Below are positions 25,035 through 33,188 of a DNA stretch of 48,601 bases, one piece after another. Origin of the DNA: an uncultured Dorea sp. (lineage in GTDB: Bacteria > Bacillota > Clostridia > Lachnospirales > Lachnospiraceae); NCBI GenBank assembly GCA_910584615.1, contig CAJUAM010000026.1, positions 1-48,601 of the forward strand, given 5' to 3'. Made by a program: the position numbers and the translations under genes. The first letter of the stretch is position 1, and each line of letters begins with the position of its first letter. The notes below the pieces were generated by a model. The model made no database searches, was not told the DNA's origin, and saw only the letters and a list, made by a program, of their open reading frames with translations.

Positions 25035-25961
25035 TCAGAATTTAGTTACATACTCATAATAATCTTTCGCATACTGGTACTGCATTGTTTCATATTCTTC
25101 AAAATATATGCCCGAGTCTTTCTTGATCTCGCACCATACTGTCCAAAGAAGTCCGCAGGCTGCAACATAACAGTAAATCTTTCTGCGCACCTTATCGGGA
25201 CACCCTTCTTTAAAATAAAAACCAAGCACCTGATCTATATGTTTCTTGTCATATCCTGCATAAATACAGAACATGGCAATATCCATATGCGGATCTGAAA
25301 CTGCTGCGTATTCCCAATCGATCAGACTGATTTTATCCGGCTGGATCAAAAAATTATCCGGCACAGGATCTACATGGCACAAAAACTTATCTGCCGGTTC
25401 CATCTCAATCACCTCTTTCAGACGCAGCACCCGTTCCCTGGTATCCATATAATCCGGAAAAGTCCTGGCAATATCCTGCCTGCATTGTTGTTCGTAACGT
25501 ATTAACATTTCAAACACATCAAACGATACATCTCCAGCAAGCCTCAATTGATGAAAATGATACAGATGCCGGATACATCTTCGTACCTCTTCCATATTCT
25601 GCACATCACATGTATGTGCCTCTGCCAGATATTCCGTAATCTTGATTCCCGTGTCTGAGTTGATATACAGATAACGGTCCGTGATATCCTTACCTCTCAG
25701 AGTCTGATAAATCATCGCCTCCTGTTTCCTGTCCAGCAGCTTTTCCGATCCTTCCCCCGGAATCCGTATCAGATATTCCTTTTGCCGAGACTGAAAATGA
25801 AACAGTCTGTTAGTCATCCCTTTCTCCAACGGACCAAATTTCCGGATCTCATAAAGAAGCTGATTTTCTCTCAGCGCCTGTATTCCCTGTTTTGTCACGG
25901 TTTCCTCTAGTCCGCATTCTGTCAGAACTTTTTCTATCTGTATTTCCACTCTTGTTTTCAC
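25035..25961 (-). CDS. Choline/ethanolamine kinase-like phosphotransferase (LicA type)
   Basis: The 308-residue protein has the aminoglycoside-phosphotransferase/choline kinase fold. The N-lobe includes GPLEKGMTNRLFHFQ, the catalytic loop is CHVDPVPDNFLI (Asp and Asn present), and the metal-binding loop is LIDWEYAAVSDP, followed by DIAMFC. In LicA-type enzymes these loops are CHND/DIVPxN and IDWEY. The start is probably the GTG at 25961 behind AAAGGAA. A terminator-like hairpin ends only ~18 bases before it. The adjacent BCCT carrier supports choline as substrate, giving phosphocholine for surface decoration or lipid synthesis. Other small alcohol substrates are possible because the rest of the cluster handles polyols or ketoses. 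Confidence 0.82.
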   Translation of the reverse strand: MKTRVEIQIEKVLTECGLEETVTKQGIQALRENQLLYEIRKFGPLEKGMTNRLFHFQSRQKEYLIRIPGEGSEKLLDRKQEAMIYQTLRGKDITDRYLYINSDTGIKITEYLAEAHTCDVQNMEEVRRCIRHLYHFHQLRLAGDVSFDVFEMLIRYEQQCRQDIARTFPDYMDTRERVLRLKEVIEMEPADKFLCHVDPVPDNFLIQPDKISLIDWEYAAVSDPHMDIAMFCIYAGYDKKHIDQVLGFYFKEGCPDKVRRKIYCYVAACGLLWTVWCEIKKDSGIYFEEYETMQYQYAKDYYEYVTKF

Positions 25962-25978
25962 AATGCGATTCCTTTCTC

Positions 25979-26017
25979 AAAAAGGACTTTTGCTGTCATA
26001 CTGCAAAAGCCCCTTTA
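25979..26017 (-). terminator. Terminator-like hairpin before the choline-kinase-like gene
   Basis: On the minus strand TTAAAGGGGCTTTTGC pairs with GCAAAAGTCCTTTTT (about 15 pairs including G-T), ending in a T-run. It lies between the isomerase stop (26029) and the kinase start (25961). There is no room for a promoter between hairpin and start codon, so expression of the last two genes would need readthrough or an antitermination event. Confidence 0.75.
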
Positions 26018-26028
26018 ACTCATTGTTT

Positions 26029-27033
26029 TTATTCTCTATATTCCGTTACCATCTTGTAGAACTTTTCAGCCTGTTTATGACATATCTTCAATTGTTCTAA
26101 TTCATCCGGTCCAGAGATACATACCTCAAAATCAGCCGGCAGTTCTAACGGTGCCTTTGCAAGATGCTTTGCGATCAGCTTCCAGTCCAGCATCCCTTTA
26201 TCCAGTGTACCATCTACATTTGGAATCCAATGCGCATCATGCAGCAGCACTTCTCTGTCTGCGCTCTCAGGATCCTCCTGATACAGAAGTTCATCCGATA
26301 TAGAAGCATTATCCTGTAGATGTGTCGCATACAGACGATCCTGATATTTCTTCAGGAAATGATAAGGATCTTCTCTGCACATTAATGCCGCATGTCCCGA
26401 ATCCCACGCAAACACAAGGAAATCATCCGTATATCTGTCAAACAGCATGTCAAACTGCTCATCTTGATATTTCTGGGGCGTACATATCATATTTTCCAGC
26501 GCAATCCGCACTCCTGCTGCCGTGGCATAACTCTTTACCTCATCGAAAGATTTACAAACCTGACGATAATAAATATCCTTTTCCTCTGGCTGTTCTTCAA
26601 ACATCATATAAGGAAGCTGCATATGCAGCACCATTACTGTTGCCCCGATATGTGAACACAGATCAATACGATTTTTCAGCAGATCAACTCCTGCCAGACG
26701 TGCATACTCATTCTTCGAGGTATAGTCCTTTCGGATTTCCGTAAAGCGATAACGATTCCGGAACACCTTTTTTCCATTGATAACTTTTGTCCGTATGCCA
26801 CCCTCAGAAGCGTGGATGCTGTGTGCTTTAATATTGTAAAAATTCAAAACATCTCTTGCCTGAAACATCTCACTGGGACTATAGAGATATTCTCCTTCCC
26901 AGTTCTGCATCCACTGTGTATGTGTAAATCCAGCCTCAGCCAGATTTGATATTTGCCGTTCTATGTCAATCCAACTATGCAGATCACTATTATAATCCGT
27001 TTCACAAGAACTCAAAAGTCTTTTTTCAGACAT
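26029..27033 (-). CDS. Sugar phosphate isomerase/epimerase (xylose isomerase-like TIM barrel)
   Basis: The ~334-residue protein belongs to the AP endonuclease 2 / xylose isomerase-like TIM barrel group. Candidate metal ligands are Glu in IALENMICTP, Asp and His in AWDSGHAALM, and His in YATHLQDN. The N-terminus (SDLHSWIDIERQISNLAEAG) is typical. I prefer the ATG at 27033 with GGAGGAAGTGATT before it. It lies behind the dehydrogenase, kinase and MFS genes of the PocR-controlled cluster. It would convert the ketose or ketose phosphate made upstream into a central metabolite; the exact reaction cannot be read from sequence. Confidence 0.85.
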   Translation of the reverse strand: MSEKRLLSSCETDYNSDLHSWIDIERQISNLAEAGFTHTQWMQNWEGEYLYSPSEMFQARDVLNFYNIKAHSIHASEGGIRTKVINGKKVFRNRYRFTEIRKDYTSKNEYARLAGVDLLKNRIDLCSHIGATVMVLHMQLPYMMFEEQPEEKDIYYRQVCKSFDEVKSYATAAGVRIALENMICTPQKYQDEQFDMLFDRYTDDFLVFAWDSGHAALMCREDPYHFLKKYQDRLYATHLQDNASISDELLYQEDPESADREVLLHDAHWIPNVDGTLDKGMLDWKLIAKHLAKAPLELPADFEVCISGPDELEQLKICHKQAEKFYKMVTEYRE

Positions 27034-27057
27034 AATCACTTCCTCCTGATCATTATA

Positions 27058-27090
27058 GACGGATATGCCTGATACACAGACATATCCATC
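27058..27090. other. Perfect intergenic stem-loop between MFS and isomerase genes
   Basis: GACGGATATGCCTG pairs with CAGACATATCCATC over 14 positions (two G-T pairs) with a five-base loop. No T-run follows. It may protect or mark a processed mRNA end within the operon. Confidence 0.6.
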
Positions 27091-27128
27091 TGGTTACTGT
27101 CTGCACCCTTACGTGCGTTTAAAAATTT

Positions 27129-28421
27129 TTATACTTCACCACTTGCTGCTGCCGCTGCAATTGCCTTCTTGTTCATCTTATAAAGAACCATGCCGCACAA
27201 AAAGCCCAGCGCCGATAATACTGCCATTGCAATAAAGCAGTGATGATAACCGGCCAGCGGTGTTGCCGTTCCTTCATATTTATCCACCATATTTCCAGAT
27301 AAAGTATACAAGAATATCTCTGGCGCATAAGTAACAAGAGATATTACCCCTGACGCCGTTCCTGCAAGCTTCTTTGGAACAAGAACTTCATCAATCGTGG
27401 AAAAATAAAGAGCTTTAATACTGTACAGGCAGAGGCCGTATACCAGGAAGTTCGCCACAACTAACGGCACAGCACTTCCCTTTGTCGGGATGAGCACGTA
27501 CAAGGAAGCAAAAACCGCCATTCCGATAAATGCATATGTAATAAAACGGATCCTGCTGCCCAGTTTATCAGCAACAATACCAGCAACAAAAGCTCCTACC
27601 ATCATCATAAAATAAGTACGGATAATACTCAGATTAGCCACTACTGAATCATTAAGACCGAATGCGTTTGACAGATATGCTGTTACATAGCCATGAAAGA
27701 TCAATGCAGAATAGTTACAGATACCCAGCATTCCACATAACCATACTCTTGGCATTTTTGCTACCAGAAGGACATCCTGCAAATTCAGAACATTTTTTTC
27801 AGTTTCTGTTTTTACCTTCTGTACAGGCTGATCATCCTTCATAAAAATTGCCGCGCACACACCTGCCACTACCAGCAGTACGCTGTAATAAAGAATCGCG
27901 TTCTTCATACCGCCGATTCCATCTGAAGCCATAGAAAATACAGCCACAGATCCAAAAGCTACCAGCGTACCGACCAATCCACGTCCGCCCTCAAGGAAGC
28001 CGAACAGCCTTCCCTGCTCTTCCGGTCCGCCCAGATTATTAATTGATTTTACCATTGCGGCCCAAAATGTAAATACTGTTGTAACTGCGAATATTGCATG
28101 AATAACAACCAGCCATACAAAGCCAGGCATAGTCCAATACCAGAGACCTGCTGCCGCAGTTCCAATACAGGAAAATACGATCAGTTTTTTAGAACTGAAT
28201 TTATCCGCCAGCACTCCTCCTGGAAAATAACAGATAAAATTTACGATACCATATGCCGACATAATAATACCTAACTGGGTCTTCGTTGCACCAGTTGCTG
28301 CCTGCAAAGGCTCCATATATGTTTCTCTAAGATACGGCAGTTTTGTGATCAATCCCCCTGCAAACGCTACTATGATCAGTGTAAGCCACTTTGTAGCATT
28401 GGAAGTTTTTTGATTTTCCAT
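27129..28421 (-). CDS. MFS transporter
   Basis: The 430-residue membrane protein has 12 hydrophobic segments in two halves and the loop motif GGVLADKFSSKKL between helices 2 and 3, the MFS signature; a second copy is GIVADKLGSRIR. The ATG at 28421 is set by GGAGGGTTTCT. It resembles the group of anion:cation symporters or polyol/organophosphate carriers. Its place between the DhaK-DhaL and isomerase genes makes it the likely importer of the polyol or ketose used by this cluster. The substrate is inferred only. Confidence 0.9.
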   Translation of the reverse strand: MENQKTSNATKWLTLIIVAFAGGLITKLPYLRETYMEPLQAATGATKTQLGIIMSAYGIVNFICYFPGGVLADKFSSKKLIVFSCIGTAAAGLWYWTMPGFVWLVVIHAIFAVTTVFTFWAAMVKSINNLGGPEEQGRLFGFLEGGRGLVGTLVAFGSVAVFSMASDGIGGMKNAILYYSVLLVVAGVCAAIFMKDDQPVQKVKTETEKNVLNLQDVLLVAKMPRVWLCGMLGICNYSALIFHGYVTAYLSNAFGLNDSVVANLSIIRTYFMMMVGAFVAGIVADKLGSRIRFITYAFIGMAVFASLYVLIPTKGSAVPLVVANFLVYGLCLYSIKALYFSTIDEVLVPKKLAGTASGVISLVTYAPEIFLYTLSGNMVDKYEGTATPLAGYHHCFIAMAVLSALGFLCGMVLYKMNKKAIAAAAASGEV

Positions 28422-28477
28422 AGAAACCCTCCTTTTTCTCAATTCAAGTACTTCATCCGACCAAAAAACAAAATATA

Positions 28478-30226
28478 CTAACCATTCATTTTTTGTGATA
28501 ATTCTGTAAATACAACTCCAAGTCCATAAGCTCCTGCATCCGGATAACCAAGGCTTCTCTCACCTACTGTACCGGCCCGGCCCATACGCGCAACGATCTC
28601 TTTTGTGGCCTCTGCTCCATCTACCGCCGCCTGCGCGGCTTTCTCCAGAATTTCTTTCAGGCTCATTCCCTCTTTTGCACACTTGTTCCAGCAATCTGCA
28701 CATGGCACTAATGCATCGATCAGTGTCTTATCTCCAACCACTGCACCGCGGCCGAAAGAACGCTCTCCCGTACTTTGGATCCCATTTACCGCTGCCTGCA
28801 TCATCGCTGCAAATCCAGCCGCATCAACCGATTGCTTTCCTTTTACAGCTTTACCCGCTGCACGGAATGCTGACCCCCATATAGGACCAGAAGCCCCTCC
28901 GCAATATTCCATAATAATCAGTGAACAAGCATCCAGAAAGGTTCCCATATCATGAGAGTTGTTTGCCATCAGATCTTTCCACTCTGCTTTTAACTGACGG
29001 AACCCTTTCGCAACACTCATACCGAAATCCCCGTCTCCTGCATGGGAATCTAATTCACAGAACGGAACTTCATTGCGTATGATACAGTCACTCATTGCAT
29101 CTACCATATAGATGAGATTCTCTGTGCTTATGACTTCATTCTTTATCTGAGCCCACGAAGAATCGGTTTCTACTTCATAGCATACTACAGTCTCTTTTTT
29201 CTGTTCTTCATCTCCATAAATATCACGGGTTTCTATCCCAGAACTTTTTAACGCCGGTGCATCACAAGCATACGCCAGTAAATCCTTCAGTTCATCATCT
29301 AATTTTAATAATGAAACAGATGCTCCCGCCATATCAATACTCGTCATATAGTTTCCTACCAGAACCTTTAACACCTTGACATTTTTCTTATCCAACTCAC
29401 GCAGCACCGCATGGTTCAGCAAATACAGTTCCTGTAATGGCGTAGCTCCGAATCCATTGATCAGCACGGCTGTCTCAGTTCCTGACGCATTCAGTTCCTC
29501 TACTAACGTATCTGTCATACGCTTTGCAAGTTCATCAGCAGACAATATTTTTTCTCTGCGGATACCTGGCTCTCCATGAATTCCCACTCCATATTCCATC
29601 TCATCTTCTTCCAGAGAAAAGGTCGGTGAACCTTTTGCCGGAACTGTACAAGATGTAAGGGCAAAGCCTATGCTTTTTACATTTGCAGCAGTTTTTTCCG
29701 CTATTGTCTTCACTTCAGCCAGCTCTTTTCCCAATTCTGCTGCTGCACCAGCTATCTTATGTACAAATACAGTCCCCGCCACTCCTCTTTGTCCTACTGT
29801 ATAGAGACTGTCCTGTACCGCGATATCATCGTCCACCTTCACATAATCTACCTTGATCCCATCGTCCTGCGCCAGATATGCCGCGTTTTTAAAATTCATC
29901 ATATCCCCGCTGTAATTCTTGATAATCAGAAGAGTCCCCTTCTTGCTGGCTGTACTGCGGATAGCCTGGTAAATCTGGATTTGAGAAGGTGAAGCAAATA
30001 CATCCCCGCATACCGCCGCATCGAGCATACCCTTTCCGACAAATCCTGCATGAGCCGGCTCGTGTCCGCTTCCTCCACCGCTTATCAGAGTCACTTTATC
30101 CTGATTGATCTCTCTTTTTTTGATCACTTTATATTTTGTCAATAATTCTAATTCCGGATGTGCTTCTGCTATTCCTTTGCACATTTCCTTTACAACTGTC
30201 TCCGGCTTGTTAATGATTTTTTTCAT
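28478..30226 (-). CDS. Dihydroxyacetone-kinase family protein (fused DhaK-DhaL, ATP-type)
   Basis: The 582-residue protein joins a DhaK domain (about 1-330) and a DhaL domain (about 370-580), as in ATP-dependent dihydroxyacetone kinases. DhaK shows ISGGGSGHEPAHAGF (residues 49-63) and GIHGEPGIRR with the His that can bind the substrate carbonyl. DhaL shows the Mg-ADP site DSHAGDGDFGMSVAKGF and GGASGPIWGSAF. It phosphorylates dihydroxyacetone or a related C4 ketose such as erythrulose, which members of this family also use. The ATG overlaps the stop of the dehydrogenase gene as ATGA, so the two are translationally coupled. This suggests oxidation of a polyol followed directly by phosphorylation of the ketose. 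Confidence 0.9.
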   Translation of the reverse strand: MKKIINKPETVVKEMCKGIAEAHPELELLTKYKVIKKREINQDKVTLISGGGSGHEPAHAGFVGKGMLDAAVCGDVFASPSQIQIYQAIRSTASKKGTLLIIKNYSGDMMNFKNAAYLAQDDGIKVDYVKVDDDIAVQDSLYTVGQRGVAGTVFVHKIAGAAAELGKELAEVKTIAEKTAANVKSIGFALTSCTVPAKGSPTFSLEEDEMEYGVGIHGEPGIRREKILSADELAKRMTDTLVEELNASGTETAVLINGFGATPLQELYLLNHAVLRELDKKNVKVLKVLVGNYMTSIDMAGASVSLLKLDDELKDLLAYACDAPALKSSGIETRDIYGDEEQKKETVVCYEVETDSSWAQIKNEVISTENLIYMVDAMSDCIIRNEVPFCELDSHAGDGDFGMSVAKGFRQLKAEWKDLMANNSHDMGTFLDACSLIIMEYCGGASGPIWGSAFRAAGKAVKGKQSVDAAGFAAMMQAAVNGIQSTGERSFGRGAVVGDKTLIDALVPCADCWNKCAKEGMSLKEILEKAAQAAVDGAEATKEIVARMGRAGTVGERSLGYPDAGAYGLGVVFTELSQKMNG

Positions 30227-31359
30227 ATTCTGCCACCTTCCTTATACCGGCGTCCTACCTGATCAGCTGTGATAATCGCCGCAGCCACCTGTTCCCATGT
30301 TACCGAGAACGGCATTGCATGAATCGATTCTTCTGGAATACATGCCTTTTTAGCAACTTCCATAAGTTCTGTATCTGTGATCGTATCCACACCAATATCT
30401 GAAAGGCATACCGGAAGGCCAATTGACAGGCAGAAATCCAATACCTCTTCAATCTCCTGAGCAGGTGCATTCTCTAAAACAAGCTGTGCCAGTGTTCCAA
30501 ATGCAACTTTTTCTCCGTGGAAATATTTGTGAGTTCCTTCCAGCAATGTTAATCCATCGTGAATCGCATGCGCCCCTCCAAGTCCTGCACTTTCGAATCC
30601 TAGACCAGACAGAAGAATATTAGTCTCGACAATGTTCTCTAATGCCTGTGTTACCTGATTGCAGTCGCAGGCAATCTTAGCTTTGCGTCCATCACTCAGC
30701 AACGTCTGGTAGCATAATTTTGCCAGTGCCAGCGCTGTATTTGTTCCCTTTGCCGGTGGACATAAATCCTCTCTTGCCCCGCATGGAAGCCCTGCATTTA
30801 CGTTTGAATAGGATGCTGCTGTTGCTCTGGCCTCGAAATAGGTAGAAAGAGCATCTCCCATTCCGGATACCAGAAATCTTGACGGCGCATTCGCTATTAC
30901 CGTCGTATCAATCAAAATTACACTCGGACTCTGTTTAAAATATGCATAATCATCAAATGCTCCATCTTCTGTATAGAGAACTGCCGAATGACTGGTCGGT
31001 GCATCTGTAGCCGCAATTGTAGGCGCGATGATCAATGCATCTCCTTGTGCTACACATTTAGCAGTATCAATTGCTTTTCCGCCTCCTAATCCAATCGTAC
31101 AACTGCAGCCATTAGCCAGTGCCAGCTCCTGGATCCGCTTAACTTCTTTTCTGGAACATTCTCCTGTGAATCCGCTCTCAATAAACGAAACCTGGAACTT
31201 TTCTGCTGTCTTATCCAGTTTTTCTTTTACTCTGTTGGCATCATCCGGATGTGCAATCAACAATGCTGTTTTTCCATAAGTGCTTACAAAATACCCCAAA
31301 TTTAATAATTCGTCCTCTCCCTGAACATACTTTGTCGGACAGATAAAAGCTTTCCTCAT
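30223..31359 (-). CDS. gldA: Glycerol dehydrogenase-like iron-type alcohol dehydrogenase
   Basis: The ~378-residue protein fits the GldA family. NAD binding shows in IGLGGGKAIDTAKCVA and PTIAATDAPTSHSAV. Metal ligands are expected from the Asp region near GMGDALSTYFEA and the His residues in GGAHAIHDGLT and YFHGEKVAFG. The ATG at 31359 lies 11 bases after GGAGG. It oxidises glycerol or another 1,2-diol to the ketose, which the coupled DhaK-DhaL protein can phosphorylate. It is the first gene of a cluster behind an AraC/PocR regulator on the same strand. C4 polyols are an alternative substrate. The protein is slightly longer than E. coli GldA. Confidence 0.88.
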   Translation of the reverse strand: MRKAFICPTKYVQGEDELLNLGYFVSTYGKTALLIAHPDDANRVKEKLDKTAEKFQVSFIESGFTGECSRKEVKRIQELALANGCSCTIGLGGGKAIDTAKCVAQGDALIIAPTIAATDAPTSHSAVLYTEDGAFDDYAYFKQSPSVILIDTTVIANAPSRFLVSGMGDALSTYFEARATAASYSNVNAGLPCGAREDLCPPAKGTNTALALAKLCYQTLLSDGRKAKIACDCNQVTQALENIVETNILLSGLGFESAGLGGAHAIHDGLTLLEGTHKYFHGEKVAFGTLAQLVLENAPAQEIEEVLDFCLSIGLPVCLSDIGVDTITDTELMEVAKKACIPEESIHAMPFSVTWEQVAAAIITADQVGRRYKEGGRI

Positions 31360-31507
31360 AGTAACAATAACCTCCTTACGTGATTTCTCTGATGTATAAA
31401 GTATATCTGTACTACAAAAGAAATACACTGGATTGAGATGACCGAATACATGATATATTTGTGGTAATTTTATGATATATGTATCGTATATTGTACTATC
31501 TTACACA

Positions 31508-32524
31508 TCATATCTGCTGTGTTTCACAATACGTACGATAAAATGCCGGAGTCACTCCCACATGTTTTTTAAATGTCTTGATGAAATATCCGGAATCACT
31601 GAATCCTAATTTATCACTGATCTCCTGAACAGAACAATCTGTGGATTCTAATAATCCCTTTGCCCACTCCACCCGCAATCTGGAAATGAAGTGAGAATAG
31701 CTTTCCCCTACGTCCTTAGTAAATAAACGGCTGAAATAACTGGGGCTTACATGGCAAAGTTCCGCCAGTTCCGCCATAGAAGGTATACTGTGCTTGTGCC
31801 CATGTATATATTCAAATGCCTGCAGCAGAATCCTGTTGTTGGTCTTTGGGAAATTATCTTCTACTTCTGTTTTCTCATCCATAGACTCTTCTATTGTTTC
31901 TTCCATCTTTTCTTTCTCATAACTATTTCCAAAACCATTTTGATAAAAAGGGATCTGTTTACTGAAAAATGTCTCATACATGTGGATCGTCTGTTCCTTA
32001 TGCATAGTCTCACGGATGGTATAATTACACATATAAAATAACATCATAGAAATCGTCTGTATTTTATCCATTGATAAGATTGGGATTTCCTCATATTCTG
32101 CAGCAAACTTTTTCTTTACGCTTTCCAGCTTCTGGCTAGAGCATGGTGTAAATATCTTTTCTATATTACTTTCATCTTCTCCCACAGGAAGCCTTACCTG
32201 ACCTGCCATAACCGCACCTACATACTGCTGATTGACGATTAGAGGAATCGCAATATCCATAATAGAAAAATAACATTGGTAAATATACGGCGAATTATTT
32301 CTTGCCGCTTCTACTCCTCCCCGTGCATCGCATTTTTGGCAATAAGAACTTAATGTCTCATTTTGTCTGACCTTTTGACAAAACCTGTTACAGCAACTAT
32401 GTTCTGTAATAGGTATTCCTTTATAATTCACAGTTACAATTGCCATTCCTGTTACCTTTGCCACAGATCTTTGAAGCATTTCCCATTCTTCAATATCTAG
32501 CATCTGTTCCAATCTTCCTGCCAT
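31508..32524 (-). CDS. AraC family regulator with PocR sensor domain
   Basis: The 338-residue protein has an N-terminal PocR domain (about 7-165) with the Cys-rich pattern SCCNRFCQKV and YCQKCDARGG and the motif MDIAIPLIVNQQYVGAVMAG. A C-terminal AraC-type double helix-turn-helix spans about 240-330 (MAELAELCHVSPSYFSRLF, VQEISDKLGFSDSGYFIKTF). PocR domains are known sensors of small diols such as propanediol or glycerol derivatives. The gene lies 148 bases upstream of the dehydrogenase gene on the same strand, so it probably activates that operon when the polyol is present. The start ATG follows AGGAGG, and a promoter is visible at 32598-32626. Confidence 0.92.
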   Translation of the reverse strand: MAGRLEQMLDIEEWEMLQRSVAKVTGMAIVTVNYKGIPITEHSCCNRFCQKVRQNETLSSYCQKCDARGGVEAARNNSPYIYQCYFSIMDIAIPLIVNQQYVGAVMAGQVRLPVGEDESNIEKIFTPCSSQKLESVKKKFAAEYEEIPILSMDKIQTISMMLFYMCNYTIRETMHKEQTIHMYETFFSKQIPFYQNGFGNSYEKEKMEETIEESMDEKTEVEDNFPKTNNRILLQAFEYIHGHKHSIPSMAELAELCHVSPSYFSRLFTKDVGESYSHFISRLRVEWAKGLLESTDCSVQEISDKLGFSDSGYFIKTFKKHVGVTPAFYRTYCETQQI

Positions 32525-32597
32525 ACTATAACATACCTCCTAAAATATATCTTTCAAGCTCCTTGCTTCGCAACACGTCATTATTTTCATCTTTTCA

Positions 32598-32626
32598 ATA
32601 ATATCATAATCGTTTATTTCCGGCAA
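32598..32626 (-). promoter_or_regulatory. Promoter of the AraC/PocR gene
   Basis: TTGCCG (32621-32626) and TATTAT (32598-32603) on the minus strand are 17 bases apart. Confidence 0.6.
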
Positions 32627-32705
32627 ACCTTTTAAACAACAGTACCTGGCTGCAGATATTTTGTCCTTTCATGAGAACACCAATAGCATAAACCCTGTTT
32701 CAGCC

Positions 32706-32750
32706 ATAAAAAATCCGTAGAAAGCTTGAGTTAAAAGCAATCTACGGATT
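32706..32750 (-). terminator. Intrinsic terminator behind the small membrane protein gene
   Basis: On the minus strand AATCCGTAGA and TCTACGGATT form a 10-bp stem with a 19-base loop, followed by a T-run. It ends the transcript of the 63-codon gene at 32775. Confidence 0.85.
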
Positions 32751-32774
32751 CTACCAATCTGCATCAATTATTTC

Positions 32775-32966
32775 TCATTCATGATCATCTTTATTTTTTT
32801 CTTTTCTGATCAATCCATGGTAAAGCAATAGAGCACAAAATGTTGACACAAAAGTCATCATTATGGAATTCAATTCAATGCCATTCATATTGCAGATTAT
32901 ATTGATTATCATATTAGCAATTGTTACTGCTGCTATAGCAATAGTTCCTTTTAAAAAATACCTCAT
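32775..32966 (-). CDS. Small membrane protein, 63 residues
   Basis: A GGAGACATGAAGTT site precedes the ATG, an extended -10 (TGGTATACT, 33012-33017 for the hexamer) lies upstream, and a clear terminator follows, so this is a real gene. The product has two hydrophobic segments (about residues 5-25 and 33-51) and a charged tail RKEKNKDDHE. I do not recognise a family. It is divergent from the GHKL sensor kinase gene by ~220 bases, and small membrane proteins next to such kinases can be signal precursors or modulators. However, no AgrB-like processing enzyme is nearby, so an Agr-type peptide is not supported. Confidence 0.7.
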   Translation of the reverse strand: MRYFLKGTIAIAAVTIANMIINIICNMNGIELNSIMMTFVSTFCALLLYHGLIRKEKNKDDHE

Positions 32967-33129
32967 AACTTCATGTCTCCTTTCAGAGCAAATATGTATT
33001 AATCATAGAATAGTATACCAGTGTACACAGCGGTTCTCTTAAAACAGTCATAAAATACCCCATTTCATAAATAAATGCGTTTTTATCCCGCAGACAACGC
33101 ACTTATTCATCATTTTTGCAGAGCAGCGC

Positions 33130-33158
33130 TTGATAGAGAGGATCAAATACAGTATAAT
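33130..33158 (+). promoter_or_regulatory. Promoter of the GHKL kinase gene
   Basis: TTGATA (33130-33135) and TATAAT (33153-33158) are 17 bases apart, 30 bases before the start at 33189. This excludes the longer upstream frame as coding. Confidence 0.85.
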
Positions 33159-33188
33159 CGGGTAAGTAAACTTCGAAAGGAAGGTACT

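Noticed and set aside
32775..32966. AgrD-like autoinducer precursor for the divergent kinase.
   Set aside because: No AgrB processing gene nearby and no typical cysteine-containing peptide followed by an acidic tail.
33075..33188. N-terminal extension of the GHKL kinase.
   Set aside because: A consensus promoter at 33130-33158 and a ribosome binding site before 33189 show that translation starts at 33189.
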